From: Actinomycetes bacterium
GTDB lineage: Bacteria; Actinomycetota; CALGFH01
Direction of reading: 5' to 3'
Assembly (NCBI GenBank): GCA_036000965.1
Contig: DASYUT010000263.1
Span: 1-43,324, forward strand
Length of the DNA: 43,324 nucleotides
Shown here piece after piece: positions 25,006 through 37,807 of the stretch. Below the pieces are notes generated by a model. The model saw only the letters and a list, made by a program, of their open reading frames with translations. It was not told the origin of the DNA and made no database searches. A program made the translations under genes and the position numbers. The stretch's first letter is position 1; each line of letters starts with the position of its first letter.

Positions 25006-25617
25006 ATGCGAGCTAGCTCCCATCGCTCCTCGTCCACTGGTGGCAACGCCGCCACCGGCCTGCTGTTCGTCGGCGTCGTCATGGTGGTGCTGTTCGCAGG
25101 CGGCATCGGAGCCGTGCTCGCGACCGGGTCCGACCCCCCGCCGCCCGCTGTCCGAGGGGCCACCGCCTCGCGGGTCAGCGCCAAGGTCGCCGCGGACGGG
25201 ACCAGCGGCTCGGCAGCCGCCCGCCAGGCGGCGGTGCGGCGGCTGGCCGAGATGGTCAGCCTCCGCGACGCCGCGCTCAGCCGGCGCGACGTGGCGCTGC
25301 TCGACCGGATCTACGCGCCCGGGAGCGTCAACCGGCGGATCGACCGGGCCTCGATCGCCCAGATGCGGCGGCAGCACGTCCGCTGGATCGGGCTCTCCAC
25401 CTCGGTCCAGGTCGTCGAGGCGAGCCCGGCGGGGGCGCGGCAGTGGACCATCCTGGCCGCCTTCGCCTGCGCGCCCGCCCGGCTCGTGACCGAGTCCGGC
25501 CGGCAGGTCAAGGCCGAGCCGGCCCGCCGCCAGCTCCTGCGCTTCAGCATGGTCCTCCCGCCGGGCGGCCGGGACTGGCTGCTGCTGCGCATCGCACCCG
25601 TGCAGCCGGCGGGCTGA
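25006..25617 (+). CDS. Hypothetical protein with one N-terminal membrane anchor
   Basis: I do not recognise this gene. It encodes 203 aa: a short basic, Ser-rich N-terminus, one hydrophobic span at about 17-40 (GLLFVGVVMVVLFAGGIGAV), then a soluble part that would be outside the cell. Residues about 75-200 have the helix-strand pattern of an NTF2/SnoaL-like cone (helix VRRLAEMVSLRDAALSRRD, then LLDRIYAPGS, later WLLLRIAPVQ), which is common in actinobacterial lipoproteins and anchored proteins; this is inference. The start ATG has only a distant CGAGGG. The gene is bounded by a terminator-like hairpin upstream and converges with the CBS gene. Confidence 0.65.
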   Translation: MRASSHRSSSTGGNAATGLLFVGVVMVVLFAGGIGAVLATGSDPPPPAVRGATASRVSAKVAADGTSGSAAARQAAVRRLAEMVSLRDAALSRRDVALLDRIYAPGSVNRRIDRASIAQMRRQHVRWIGLSTSVQVVEASPAGARQWTILAAFACAPARLVTESGRQVKAEPARRQLLRFSMVLPPGGRDWLLLRIAPVQPAG

Positions 25618-25693
25618 GGGCTCAGCGCGCCACCACCACCCCACCGCCGGCGAGCTGCTCGACGCGGAAGCCGGCGGCTGAGGGCTCAGCGCC
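25605..25693. repeat. Direct duplication with palindrome at a convergent gene junction
   Basis: GCCGGCGG(G)CTGAGGGCTC continuing AGCGC occurs at 25605-25627 and 25670-25692, one base shorter in the second. Each holds the palindrome GCTGAG-GG-CTCAGC. The stops of the flanking genes fall within or next to the copies, so it may act as a two-way terminator. Confidence 0.6.
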
Positions 25694-26072
25694 CGGCCTG
25701 GAAGTCGGGCAGCAGCGCTGGCAGCACGTCGCGCACCGAGAGGATGCCGAGGAGCTGCCCGCCCTCGTAGACGACGAGGTGGCGGATGCGCCGGCGGGCC
25801 ATCTCGCCGGCCGCCTCGACCAGGTCCCAGTCGGGTCCCACGGTGACGACGTCGCCGGTCATGATGTCCTGCACCGAGGTCTCGTCCGGCTCCGCGCCGG
25901 TCGCGACCGCGTTCAGGACGTCCCGCTCGGTCAGGATGCCGACCAGCTGCTCGACGTCCTGGACGACGGCGGAGCCGACCCCGTGCTTGGCCATCACCCT
26001 GGTGGCCTCGCGGAGGGAGTGCCCAGGTCCGACCGCCACCACCGCGCTGCTCGCGACATCCCGAACCTTCAC
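25686..26072 (-). CDS. CBS-domain pair protein
   Basis: A 128-aa protein made of two CBS domains and nothing else: the first about 1-58 (HSLREATRVMAKHGVGSAVV, LVGILTERDVL) and the second about 68-124 (MTGDVVTVGPDWDLVEAA, LLGILSVRDVL). Such pairs bind adenine nucleotides or derivatives and act as sensors or as partners of other proteins. The start is GTG at 26070-26072 with AAGGAGG seven bases upstream on the minus strand. It lies just downstream of kgd on the same strand, 33 bp after the kgd stop, so it may be part of the same transcript. Target unknown. Confidence 0.88.
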   Translation of the reverse strand: MKVRDVASSAVVAVGPGHSLREATRVMAKHGVGSAVVQDVEQLVGILTERDVLNAVATGAEPDETSVQDIMTGDVVTVGPDWDLVEAAGEMARRRIRHLVVYEGGQLLGILSVRDVLPALLPDFQAGR

Positions 26073-26105
26073 GGCTCCGCCTCCTTCGTGCGCTCGTGAT
26101 TTGGT

Positions 26106-26145
26106 GACGACAACCCTAAACCCTAGACGACAACCCTAAACCCTA
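26106..26145 (-). repeat. Tandem 20-bp duplication covering the kgd stop codon
   Basis: On the minus strand the 20-bp unit TAGGGTTTAGGGTTGTCGTC occurs twice back to back (26126-26145, 26106-26125). The first TAG is the kgd stop. Each unit has two TTTAGGG-like words, by chance similar to a plant telomere repeat. Confidence 0.9.
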
Positions 26146-29100
26146 AAGGTCGGCGAACGCCCGGTCGAGTAGGTCCTTTTGCTCCTGCTGGTGCAGGGTG
26201 GGGCTCCCGGCGGCGGGGGCGGCGCCCTCGGGGCGGGTGACGCCGGTGAGGTCGAGGCCGCACTCCTGCTCGGCTCGCATGCGCAGGTACCACCAGGCGC
26301 CCATGTTCTCGGGCTCCTCCTGGACCCACCAGATCTGCTCCGCCTTCCCGTACGGGGCCAGGCGTTCGCGGAGCTGCTCGGCCGGGAACGGGTAGAACTG
26401 CTCGATCCGGAGTAGCGCGACCTGCTCGAGCTGCTTCTCCTGCCGCCGCTTGGCCAGGTCGTAGTAGACCTTGCCGCTGCAGAGAAGCACCCGGCGAACG
26501 TCCTCGGGGTCGGGACCGCCGCGGTCGGGCAGGACCTCCTGGAACCGCCCGCCGGTGAGGTCGGCGGCCGTCGACCGGGCTGCCGGGAGCCGCAGCAGCG
26601 ACTTCGGGGTCAGCGCCACGAGCGGCTTGTGGGTGGCCCGCAGGGCCTGGCGGCGCAGCAGGTGGAAGTACTGGGCCGGGGTGGACGGCACCGTCACCTG
26701 GATGTTGTCCTCGGCCGCGAGCTGCAGGAAGCGCTCGAGACGGGCGCTCGAGTGCTCCGGGCCCTGGCCCTCGAAGCCGTGGGGGAGCAGCAGCACCAGG
26801 CCCGCCCGCTGCCCCCACTTGTCCTCGGCGGCCGAGATGAACTGGTCGACGATGATCTGCGCGCCGTTGACGAAGTCGCCGAACTGGGCCTCCCAGAGCA
26901 CCAGCGCCTCGGGGTTGGCCACCGAGTAGCCGTACTCGAAGCCCACGGCGGCGAACTCGCTCAGCAGGCTGTCGTGGACGAAGAAACGGCCCTGGCCAGG
27001 AGCCAGGTTGGCCAGGGGCGTGTACAGCTCGCCGTTCTCCTGGTCCACCAGCACCGAGTGGCGCTGGCTGAAGGTGCCCCTCCGGGTGTCCTGCCCGGAC
27101 AGGCGGATCATGCGTCCGTCCAGCAGCAGGGAGCCGAAGGCGAGCGCCTCGCCGAGCGACCAGTCGACCCGGTCCTTGCCGAGCGCTGCGCTGCGGTCGG
27201 CCAGCCACTTGACGAGCTTGGGGTGGACGTTGAACGAGGCGGGCACGTCGGCCAGGCTGGCCGCGATGCGGTCCAGCCGCTCGCGCTCCACCGCGGTCTC
27301 GACCGGCGGGTCCTCGGCCATCGAGGCGGGCCTGGCCAGCTCCACCTCGGCCACCTTGCTGTCGGTGCGGGTGTCGTCGAACGCCTGCTGCAGGCGCGAG
27401 CGGAAGTCCTCGAGCGCGCGCTCGGCGTCCTCGAGCGACAGGTCGCCCCGGTTGACCAGGGCCTCGGTGTAGAGCTTGCGCACCGACGGACGCCCCTTGA
27501 TCCGCGCGTACATGAGGGGCTGGGTGAACGCCGGCTCGTCGCCCTCGTTGTGGCCGAAGCGCCGGTAGCACCACATGTCGACCACCACGTCCTTCTTGAA
27601 CGCCTGGCGGTAGTCGAAGGCCAGGCGGGCCACGCGCACGCATGCCTCGGGGTCGTCGCCGTTCACGTGGAAGATCGGCGCCTGGATCATCTTGGCCACG
27701 TCGGTCGCGTAGGTGCTCGAGCGGCCGTAGTCCGGGCTGGTGGTGAAGCCGAGCTGGTTGTTGACGACGATGTGCACCGTGCCGCCGGTACGGTAGCCGC
27801 GGAGCTGGGAGAGGTTGAGCGTCTCGGCCACCACCCCCTGCCCGGCGAAGGCGGCGTCGCCGTGGATCAGCACCGGCAGCACCGGCGCCTCCTCGCCCCG
27901 GTCGAGCAGGTCCTGCCTGGCCCGGACGATGCCCTCGACCACCGGGTTGACCGCCTCCAGGTGGCTCGGGTTGGAGGCCACCTCGACGACCACCTCCCGG
28001 CCCGAGCGGGCCTGGTGCTTGCCGACCGCGCCGAGGTGGTACTTCACGTCGCCCGAGCCCTGCGTGAGCGCCGGGTCCAGGTGCCCCTCGAACTCGTGGA
28101 AGATCTCGCCGTAGCTCTTGCCGACCGTGTTGGCGAGCACGTTCAGCCGCCCCCGGTGGCTCATGCCCATGACCACGCGCTCGTGCCCTGCCTCGGCGGA
28201 AGCGTCGAGGACTGCATCGAGCATCGGGATCAGGCTCTCGCCGCCTTCGAGGCTGAACCGCTTGTGACCCACGTACTTGTTGTGCAGGAACCGCTCGAAC
28301 GCCTCGGCCTCGTTCAGCTTGTGGAGGATCTGGAGCTGGTCCTCCTTGGGCAGCGGCTGCTGGGGGACCTCGACCCGCTCCTGGATCCACTGCTTCTCGT
28401 CGGGCTGGGAGATGTGCATGTACTCGTAGGTGGCGGTGCGGCAGTAGGCGTCGCGCAGGATGCGCAGGATCTCGCGCAGCGGCAGCTCGCGGTCGCGGGT
28501 CAGCCCCACGGTCACGAAGTAGCGGTCGAGGTCCCAGATGGACAGGCCGAAGCTGGCCGGGTTCAGCTCGGGGTGCATCGAGGGGGGCTTGACCTCGAGC
28601 GGGTCGAGGTCGGCGATCAGGTGGCCGCGCACCCGGTACATGTTGATGAGCTGCAGCACGCGGGCCTGCTTCTCCACCGCGGCCAGGGCGTCGTGCCCGG
28701 CGTGGGTGTCCGGGTGCCACTGCACCGCCACGTAGGGCACGCCCATGTCGGCGAACAGCTCGTCGTAGAACTGGTCCTCGCCGAGCAGCAGGGCGTGCAC
28801 CTTGGCCAGGAACTCGCCGCTCTCGGCGCCCTGGATGACCCGGTGGTCGTAGGTCGAGGTGATGGTGATGACCTTGCCCACGGCCATCTCGGCCAGGGCC
28901 TTGGGGTCGGCGCCCTGGTACTCGGCCGGGTAGGCGATCGAGCCGACGCCGACGATGGCTGCCTGGCCGGCCATGAGGCGCGGCACCGACAGCACCGTGC
29001 CGATCGTGCCCGGGTTGGTGATCGTCACCGTGGTGCCCTGGAAGTCCTCCACCGTGACCTTGTTGCTCTTGACCTTCTTGATGAGCTCCTCGTAGGCGCG

Positions 29101-30189
29101 CACGAAGCCGGCGAAGTCGAGGGTGTCTGCCTGCTTGATGTTGGGCACCAGCAGGGTCCGGCCGCCGTCGGGACGCTTGACGTCCACGGCCAGGCCGAGG
29201 TTCAGGTGCTCGGGGCGGACCACGTTCGGCTTGCCGTCGACCTCCCGGTAGACCGAGGTCATGGCGGGCACGGCGGCGAGCGCCTTGACCACGGCCCAGC
29301 CGATCAGGTGGGTGAAGCTCACCTTGCCGCCCCGGTGGCGGCGCAGGTGGCCGTTGAGCACGTTGCGGTTGACCTCGAGGAGCTTGGCCGGGACGGTGCG
29401 GACCGAGGTGGCCGTGGGCACGGCCCGGCTCGCCTCCATCGCCTCGACGATCCGTGCGGCGACGCCCCGGAGTGGGATCACCTCGGCTCCGGCCCCGCCG
29501 TCGGTTCGGGCCTTGCCGTTGGCTTCGGCCTTGCCGTCGCCCTCCGCCCTGGCCTCGCTCCTCGCCTTCGTGGTCTCCGTGGCCGTCGCCTTGTCGCGCG
29601 TGGCCTTGTCGCGCGTGGCCGTGGCCCTGGCCCTGGCGTCGCCGGTGGCCTCGCCGGCCTCCGGCGCGCGCGACGCCGCCTCCGCCTGCTCCTTGGACGC
29701 CGCCGCAGCCTGCCCCTGCGGTGCGGCCTTGGTCTGGCCCTCGGGCGGCGTCTGGCCCACAGACTGCGCCTGCACCTCGGGCGGCGCCTGCACCTTGGGT
29801 GACTCCTGCTCCTCGGGCGGCGCCTGGACCTGGGGCGGCGCCTGGACCTGGGGCGGCGCCTGCTCCTCGGGTGACTCCTGCTCCTCGGGTGACTCCCCGC
29901 TGTCCGCCGCCTCGCCGTCGCCACGCTCGCCGTCGACCGCCGTGGCCACGGCCGGCGCCGTCTCGACCTCGCCGTCCTCCTCGGGGTCGTTCTCGGCGAA
30001 GAAGTCCCGCCAGGCGTCGCTCACCGACTCAGGGTTGTCCAGATACTGCCGGTAGATCTCGTCGATCAGCCCGACGTTAGGGCCGAACTCCGCCCGATCG
30101 AACCATCCCATCTGCCTTGCACCACCCTTGGCGTCGGATCCGCCGCGCACCGCGGTGACGGCCGGCTCCCCGGCCGGCCCGGACGTCAC
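26143..30189 (-). CDS. kgd: Multifunctional 2-oxoglutarate metabolism enzyme Kgd (E2-E1 fusion)
   Basis: A 1348-aa fusion that joins a dihydrolipoyl-succinyltransferase-like catalytic domain to a thiamine-diphosphate 2-oxoglutarate dehydrogenase E1. Actinobacterial Kgd/SucA serves the TCA cycle, as part of the OGDH complex or as a decarboxylase or carboligase. An E1 N-terminal segment (GLIDEIYRQYLDNPESVSDAWR) is followed by a long Pro/Glu/Gln then Ala/Lys linker (about 85-235). The E2-like domain (about 235-470) has TYDHRVIQGAESGEF with His449. The E1 part has GDAAFAGQGVVAETLNL (from 777, ThDP site) and VNNQLGFTT. There is no lipoyl domain. Start: GTG 30189 has TAGGAGG five bases upstream; ATG 30111 (aligned with homologues) is the alternative. 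Confidence 0.95.
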   Translation of the reverse strand: MTSGPAGEPAVTAVRGGSDAKGGARQMGWFDRAEFGPNVGLIDEIYRQYLDNPESVSDAWRDFFAENDPEEDGEVETAPAVATAVDGERGDGEAADSGESPEEQESPEEQAPPQVQAPPQVQAPPEEQESPKVQAPPEVQAQSVGQTPPEGQTKAAPQGQAAAASKEQAEAASRAPEAGEATGDARARATATRDKATRDKATATETTKARSEARAEGDGKAEANGKARTDGGAGAEVIPLRGVAARIVEAMEASRAVPTATSVRTVPAKLLEVNRNVLNGHLRRHRGGKVSFTHLIGWAVVKALAAVPAMTSVYREVDGKPNVVRPEHLNLGLAVDVKRPDGGRTLLVPNIKQADTLDFAGFVRAYEELIKKVKSNKVTVEDFQGTTVTITNPGTIGTVLSVPRLMAGQAAIVGVGSIAYPAEYQGADPKALAEMAVGKVITITSTYDHRVIQGAESGEFLAKVHALLLGEDQFYDELFADMGVPYVAVQWHPDTHAGHDALAAVEKQARVLQLINMYRVRGHLIADLDPLEVKPPSMHPELNPASFGLSIWDLDRYFVTVGLTRDRELPLREILRILRDAYCRTATYEYMHISQPDEKQWIQERVEVPQQPLPKEDQLQILHKLNEAEAFERFLHNKYVGHKRFSLEGGESLIPMLDAVLDASAEAGHERVVMGMSHRGRLNVLANTVGKSYGEIFHEFEGHLDPALTQGSGDVKYHLGAVGKHQARSGREVVVEVASNPSHLEAVNPVVEGIVRARQDLLDRGEEAPVLPVLIHGDAAFAGQGVVAETLNLSQLRGYRTGGTVHIVVNNQLGFTTSPDYGRSSTYATDVAKMIQAPIFHVNGDDPEACVRVARLAFDYRQAFKKDVVVDMWCYRRFGHNEGDEPAFTQPLMYARIKGRPSVRKLYTEALVNRGDLSLEDAERALEDFRSRLQQAFDDTRTDSKVAEVELARPASMAEDPPVETAVERERLDRIAASLADVPASFNVHPKLVKWLADRSAALGKDRVDWSLGEALAFGSLLLDGRMIRLSGQDTRRGTFSQRHSVLVDQENGELYTPLANLAPGQGRFFVHDSLLSEFAAVGFEYGYSVANPEALVLWEAQFGDFVNGAQIIVDQFISAAEDKWGQRAGLVLLLPHGFEGQGPEHSSARLERFLQLAAEDNIQVTVPSTPAQYFHLLRRQALRATHKPLVALTPKSLLRLPAARSTAADLTGGRFQEVLPDRGGPDPEDVRRVLLCSGKVYYDLAKRRQEKQLEQVALLRIEQFYPFPAEQLRERLAPYGKAEQIWWVQEEPENMGAWWYLRMRAEQECGLDLTGVTRPEGAAPAAGSPTLHQQEQKDLLDRAFADL

Positions 30190-30368
30190 TGCGGCCTCCT
30201 ACGCCCAGTTTGCCATTCTCGCGGTCGCTCCTGGCAGTGAGAACATTGCCGCATCTGACGTGGACAAACGGTCTTGCAGGGCCTGTGGACGAGCCGAGGT
30301 GCTTTGTCGAGGCCGGGGTCTAGCATGAAAGAGACGGACACCAGCACTTCAGGAAGGCCAGCGGCGCG

Positions 30369-35183
<4,815 letters not shown>

Positions 35184-35187
35184 CGCC

Positions 35188-36081
35188 GTGCCCGAGGGCG
35201 ACACCGTCTTCCTGGCCGCGACCCGCCTTCACCAGGCCCTGGCCGGCCAGCGGCTGCTCGCGGCTGAACTTCGGGTCCCCCGACCAGTTGCGAGGCTCCG
35301 CAAGTTGGCTCCTGGTCCATCTTCCATCACCGCCGACCTCGCCGGCCAGGTGGTCCGGGAGGTGGTGCCGCGAGGCAAGCACCTGTTGTTCCGCACCGAT
35401 GCGGGCGTCACCCTGCACACCCACTTCAAGATGGAGGGCGCCTGGCACCTGTACCGGCCGGGGGAGCGCTGGCGCGGCCACGACTTCCAGGTCCGTGCCG
35501 TGCTGCGCACCGAACGCTGGGTCGCGGTCGGCCTCCGGCTCGCCATCTGCGAGCTGCTGCCGACCGACCAGGAGCACGAGGTCGTCGGCCACCTCGGCCC
35601 CGACGTGCTCGGTCCGGACTGGGACCTGGACGAGGCGGCCGGCCGGCTGCGCGCCGACCCGGACCGGGCGATCGGCACCGCCCTGCTCGACCAGCGGGCC
35701 ATCGCCGGCCCGGGCAACATCTGGAAGTGCGAGCTCTGCTTCCTCTGGGGTGTCGACCCGTGGACCCCGGTCGGCGAGGTGCGCGACCTCGAGGGCATGC
35801 TCGCCCTGCTGGGGCGGATGATGGACGCCAACCGGACCACCGGGAGGCAGATCACCACCGGCGACACCCGCGCGGGCCGGACGCACTGGGTGACCTCCCG
35901 CACGGGCAAGCCCTGCCGCCGCTGCGGCACGCCAATCCGCAAGGCCGAGCAGCAGAGCTACGACGCCGAGCGCCCGACCTGGTGGTGCCCGACCTGCCAG
36001 CCCGGCCCTGGGCCTGCTCAGGCTCAGGGGTCCCGTACCACCGTGGCTCACACCCGGGCGGCGCCCGACGCCCCCCGATGA
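35188..36081 (+). CDS. nei2: Fpg/Nei-family DNA glycosylase (Nei2-type endonuclease VIII)
   Basis: A bifunctional base-excision glycosylase/AP lyase that removes oxidised bases. The product is 297 aa from GTG 35188. The mature N-terminus PEGDTV supplies the catalytic Pro2 and Glu3. The H2TH part is near LLDQRAIAGPGNIWKCELCFL. The C-terminal zinc finger uses Cys243, Cys246, Cys267 and Cys270 (CRRCGTPI and WWCPTCQ). The threonine-rich tail after the finger is disordered. It directly follows lhr, the arrangement known in mycobacteria, so joint action in repair is likely. The name Nei2 rather than Fpg rests on the PEGDT start and on the neighbour. Confidence 0.92.
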   Translation: MPEGDTVFLAATRLHQALAGQRLLAAELRVPRPVARLRKLAPGPSSITADLAGQVVREVVPRGKHLLFRTDAGVTLHTHFKMEGAWHLYRPGERWRGHDFQVRAVLRTERWVAVGLRLAICELLPTDQEHEVVGHLGPDVLGPDWDLDEAAGRLRADPDRAIGTALLDQRAIAGPGNIWKCELCFLWGVDPWTPVGEVRDLEGMLALLGRMMDANRTTGRQITTGDTRAGRTHWVTSRTGKPCRRCGTPIRKAEQQSYDAERPTWWCPTCQPGPGPAQAQGSRTTVAHTRAAPDAPR

Positions 36082-36107
36082 CGGCCGCGGCGGACGGCCG
36101 CCGCGGG

Positions 36108-37019
36108 TCAGAGCCGGCGGAACGAGCGCACCGGCATGCGGGGCCCGAAGCGGGGCGCCCATTCCCCGGAGTGCTGCAGGAGGCGGAGGACGCGGCCCCG
36201 GTGGCCGGCGTAGGGGGCGAGCAGCTCCAGCATCCGCTCGTCGGTGCCCCGCGGCTCCCCGGCCAGCTTCCAGCTGACCAGGTGGGGCAGGTGGTAGTCG
36301 CCCACCGACACCGCGTCGGCGTCGCCCAGGGCGACGATGGCCACCTCGGCCGCGGTCCACGGCCCGACGCCGGGGACGGCCTGGAGCCGTCGGTAGGCGT
36401 CTGCCGCGGCCATGCCCACGGCCTCCTCGAGCCGCGCCGCCCTGGTGGCCGCGGCCCGGATCGTGTTGGCCCGCTTCATCTCGACTCCGAGCGGGTGGAA
36501 CTCCCAGTACGCCTTGCCCGCGAGCACGTCGGGTCCTGGCGGCACCAGCAGCGGCACCGGCCCGGGTGCCGGCGTGCCCCAGGCCCGGACCACCGCCCGA
36601 TAGGAGGCGCGTGCCTCCCTGCCGCTCACCTTCTGCTCGAGGATCGACGGGACGAGCGCCTCGAACACCGTCCGGGACCGGCTGATGCGCAGGCCGGGTA
36701 GGCTGCGGTGCAGCTCCCGGACCAGCCCGCGCGGCTCGAAGCCGTCCAGGTGGTCGCGGCTGCCCAGCAGTTCGGCGGCCGTGTCGAGGCACCAGGCCGC
36801 GCCCGGACCCCACGCCTGCACCCAGACCCTGTCGGCACCCGCGGCGTAGCGCGCGGTGGCGGGGCCCTCCGGGGTCCGCGTCGCCCGCCACCAGGCGCCC
36901 GACCGCTCCACGAGCACCGAAGGGTCGCTGCCGCGCCGCAGCGGTCCCAGCGTCAGGCCGAGGTGGACGGGCAGCGAGGGCCGTAGCGTGGTCTCGAGGG
37001 GCGTGTCGGTGGCGTGCAC
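36108..37019 (-). CDS. AlkA-like HhH-GPD DNA glycosylase (3-methyladenine type)
   Basis: A helix-hairpin-helix glycosylase of the AlkA superfamily that flips out and excises alkylated bases. From GTG 37019 it is 303 aa. An N-terminal strand-rich part (about 1-95) is followed by the helical HhH-GPD domain: SILEQKVSGREARASYRAVV, the hairpin LQAVPGVGPWTAAEVAIVAL and the catalytic VSVGDYHLP with Asp241. No Cys cluster for an iron-sulfur site is visible. A longer frame to 37253 exists but would translate the intergenic repeats; GTG 37019 instead has TACGAT six bases upstream, which fits a leaderless start. It converges with nei2, giving two repair glycosylases side by side. Confidence 0.85.
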   Translation of the reverse strand: MHATDTPLETTLRPSLPVHLGLTLGPLRRGSDPSVLVERSGAWWRATRTPEGPATARYAAGADRVWVQAWGPGAAWCLDTAAELLGSRDHLDGFEPRGLVRELHRSLPGLRISRSRTVFEALVPSILEQKVSGREARASYRAVVRAWGTPAPGPVPLLVPPGPDVLAGKAYWEFHPLGVEMKRANTIRAAATRAARLEEAVGMAAADAYRRLQAVPGVGPWTAAEVAIVALGDADAVSVGDYHLPHLVSWKLAGEPRGTDERMLELLAPYAGHRGRVLRLLQHSGEWAPRFGPRMPVRSFRRL

Positions 37020-37025
37020 GGGCGG

Positions 37026-37031
37026 ATCGTA
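37026..37031 (-). promoter_or_regulatory. Candidate -10 box for a leaderless AlkA-like message
   Basis: On the minus strand TACGAT, then CCGCCC, then GTG 37019. This is nearly the same string as before the EI24-like gene (21240). No SD is present. Confidence 0.45.
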
Positions 37032-37035
37032 CCGT

Positions 37036-37165
37036 CCGGCAGGGACGCCGGTCTGGCAGGAACGCCCGTCTGGTAGGCAGGCCCGTCCGATAGGCAGGCC
37101 GATCGGTACGGACCCGGTCTGACAGGGACGCCGGCCGGTCTGACAGGGACGCCGGCCCGCTGGCG
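37036..37165. repeat. Degenerate 17-22 bp repeats between the AlkA-like gene and yajQ
   Basis: About seven units of a GTCTGGCAGGGACGCCGG-like word follow one another, the last two (starting near 37112 and 37134) nearly identical. A -10-like TAGGGT (37193-37198) for yajQ comes shortly after. Confidence 0.7.
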
Positions 37166-37237
37166 TGCTGGCGGACGGTCCCGGGCTCTTGCTAGGGTGC
37201 GCAGCCACCACGGGCACCACCGCGAGAGGAACCTGCG

Positions 37238-37729
37238 ATGGCTGATGCGTCATTCGACGTCGTCTCCCAGGTCGACCGGCAGGAGATCGACAACGCCCTC
37301 AACCAGGCCAAGCGTGAGATCGGCCAGCGTTTCGACTTCAAGAACACCGGCACCTCGATCGACCGCTCCGGCGACGACGTGATCATCGTCTCCAGCACCG
37401 ACCAGCGGGCCCTGGCCGCGCTCGACGTCTTCAAGGAGCGGCTGGTCAAGCGCTCGGTGTCGCTGAAGGCGCTGCGGGCGTCCGAGCCGCGACCCGCGGG
37501 CAAGAGCAACTACCGCATCGAGTGCACGTTCATCCAGGGGATCCCGGAGGACAAGGCCAAGGCGCTGGCCAAGACGATCCGCCAGTCCGGGCTGAAGGCG
37601 CAGGCGCAGGTACAGGGCGACCAGCTCCGTGTCACCAGCAAGAGCAAGGACGACCTGCAGAAGGTGATCGCCCTGCTCAAGGAGCGGGACGAAGGCCTGC
37701 CCCTGCAGTTCACGAATCGACGAGGTTAG
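37238..37729 (+). CDS. yajQ: YajQ-family nucleotide-binding protein (DUF520)
   Basis: A 163-aa YajQ/DUF520 protein, two ferredoxin-like domains in a ring. Some members bind cyclic di-GMP and affect gene expression; others have been reported to bind RNA or nucleotides. The opening SFDVVSQVDRQEIDNALNQA and QRFDFKNTGTSIDR are signatures, followed by KVKALRASEPRPAGKSNYR-like and the ending DEGLPLQFTNRR. Length is exactly that of the family. ATG 37238 follows GAGAGGAACC. It is the last intact conserved gene before the accessory island, and the island's first odd feature begins ten bases after its stop. Confidence 0.95.
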   Translation: MADASFDVVSQVDRQEIDNALNQAKREIGQRFDFKNTGTSIDRSGDDVIIVSSTDQRALAALDVFKERLVKRSVSLKALRASEPRPAGKSNYRIECTFIQGIPEDKAKALAKTIRQSGLKAQAQVQGDQLRVTSKSKDDLQKVIALLKERDEGLPLQFTNRRG

Positions 37730-37739
37730 GGCCTGCGGG

Positions 37740-37806
37740 CCAATAACCTGGTCGTTCCAGCGACGACACACCGAGGTAAGCGGACTCGATCTGGCCAGGT
37801 TATTGG
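37740..37806. repeat. 12-bp perfect inverted repeat at the island border
   Basis: CCAATAACCTGG (37740-37751) and CCAGGTTATTGG (37795-37806) are exact complements 43 bp apart. The AT content of the arms is unusual here. Immediately after it comes the decayed serine recombinase. It could be part of an attachment site, an insertion end or a terminator for yajQ; the sequence alone does not decide. Confidence 0.75.
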
Positions 37807-37807
37807 G

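Noticed and set aside
26106-26145. Telomere-like TTTAGGG repeats
   Set aside because: Only two 20-bp copies with other bases between, inside an ordinary chromosomal context with genes on both sides. Similarity to plant telomere words is chance.
26629-29802. 1057-codon open frame on the plus strand inside kgd
   Set aside because: Antisense shadow of Kgd; made of Val/His/Leu/Glu repeats typical of reversed GC-rich codons.
36108-37253. Longer 381-aa start for the AlkA-like gene
   Set aside because: The extra 78 residues would be coded by the intergenic repeats; a -10 box sits six bases before GTG 37019.
37740-37806. tRNA or tmRNA gene serving as an attachment site
   Set aside because: The 12-bp stem has no acceptor/T-loop pattern or CCA end, and no tRNA-like arms can be drawn.
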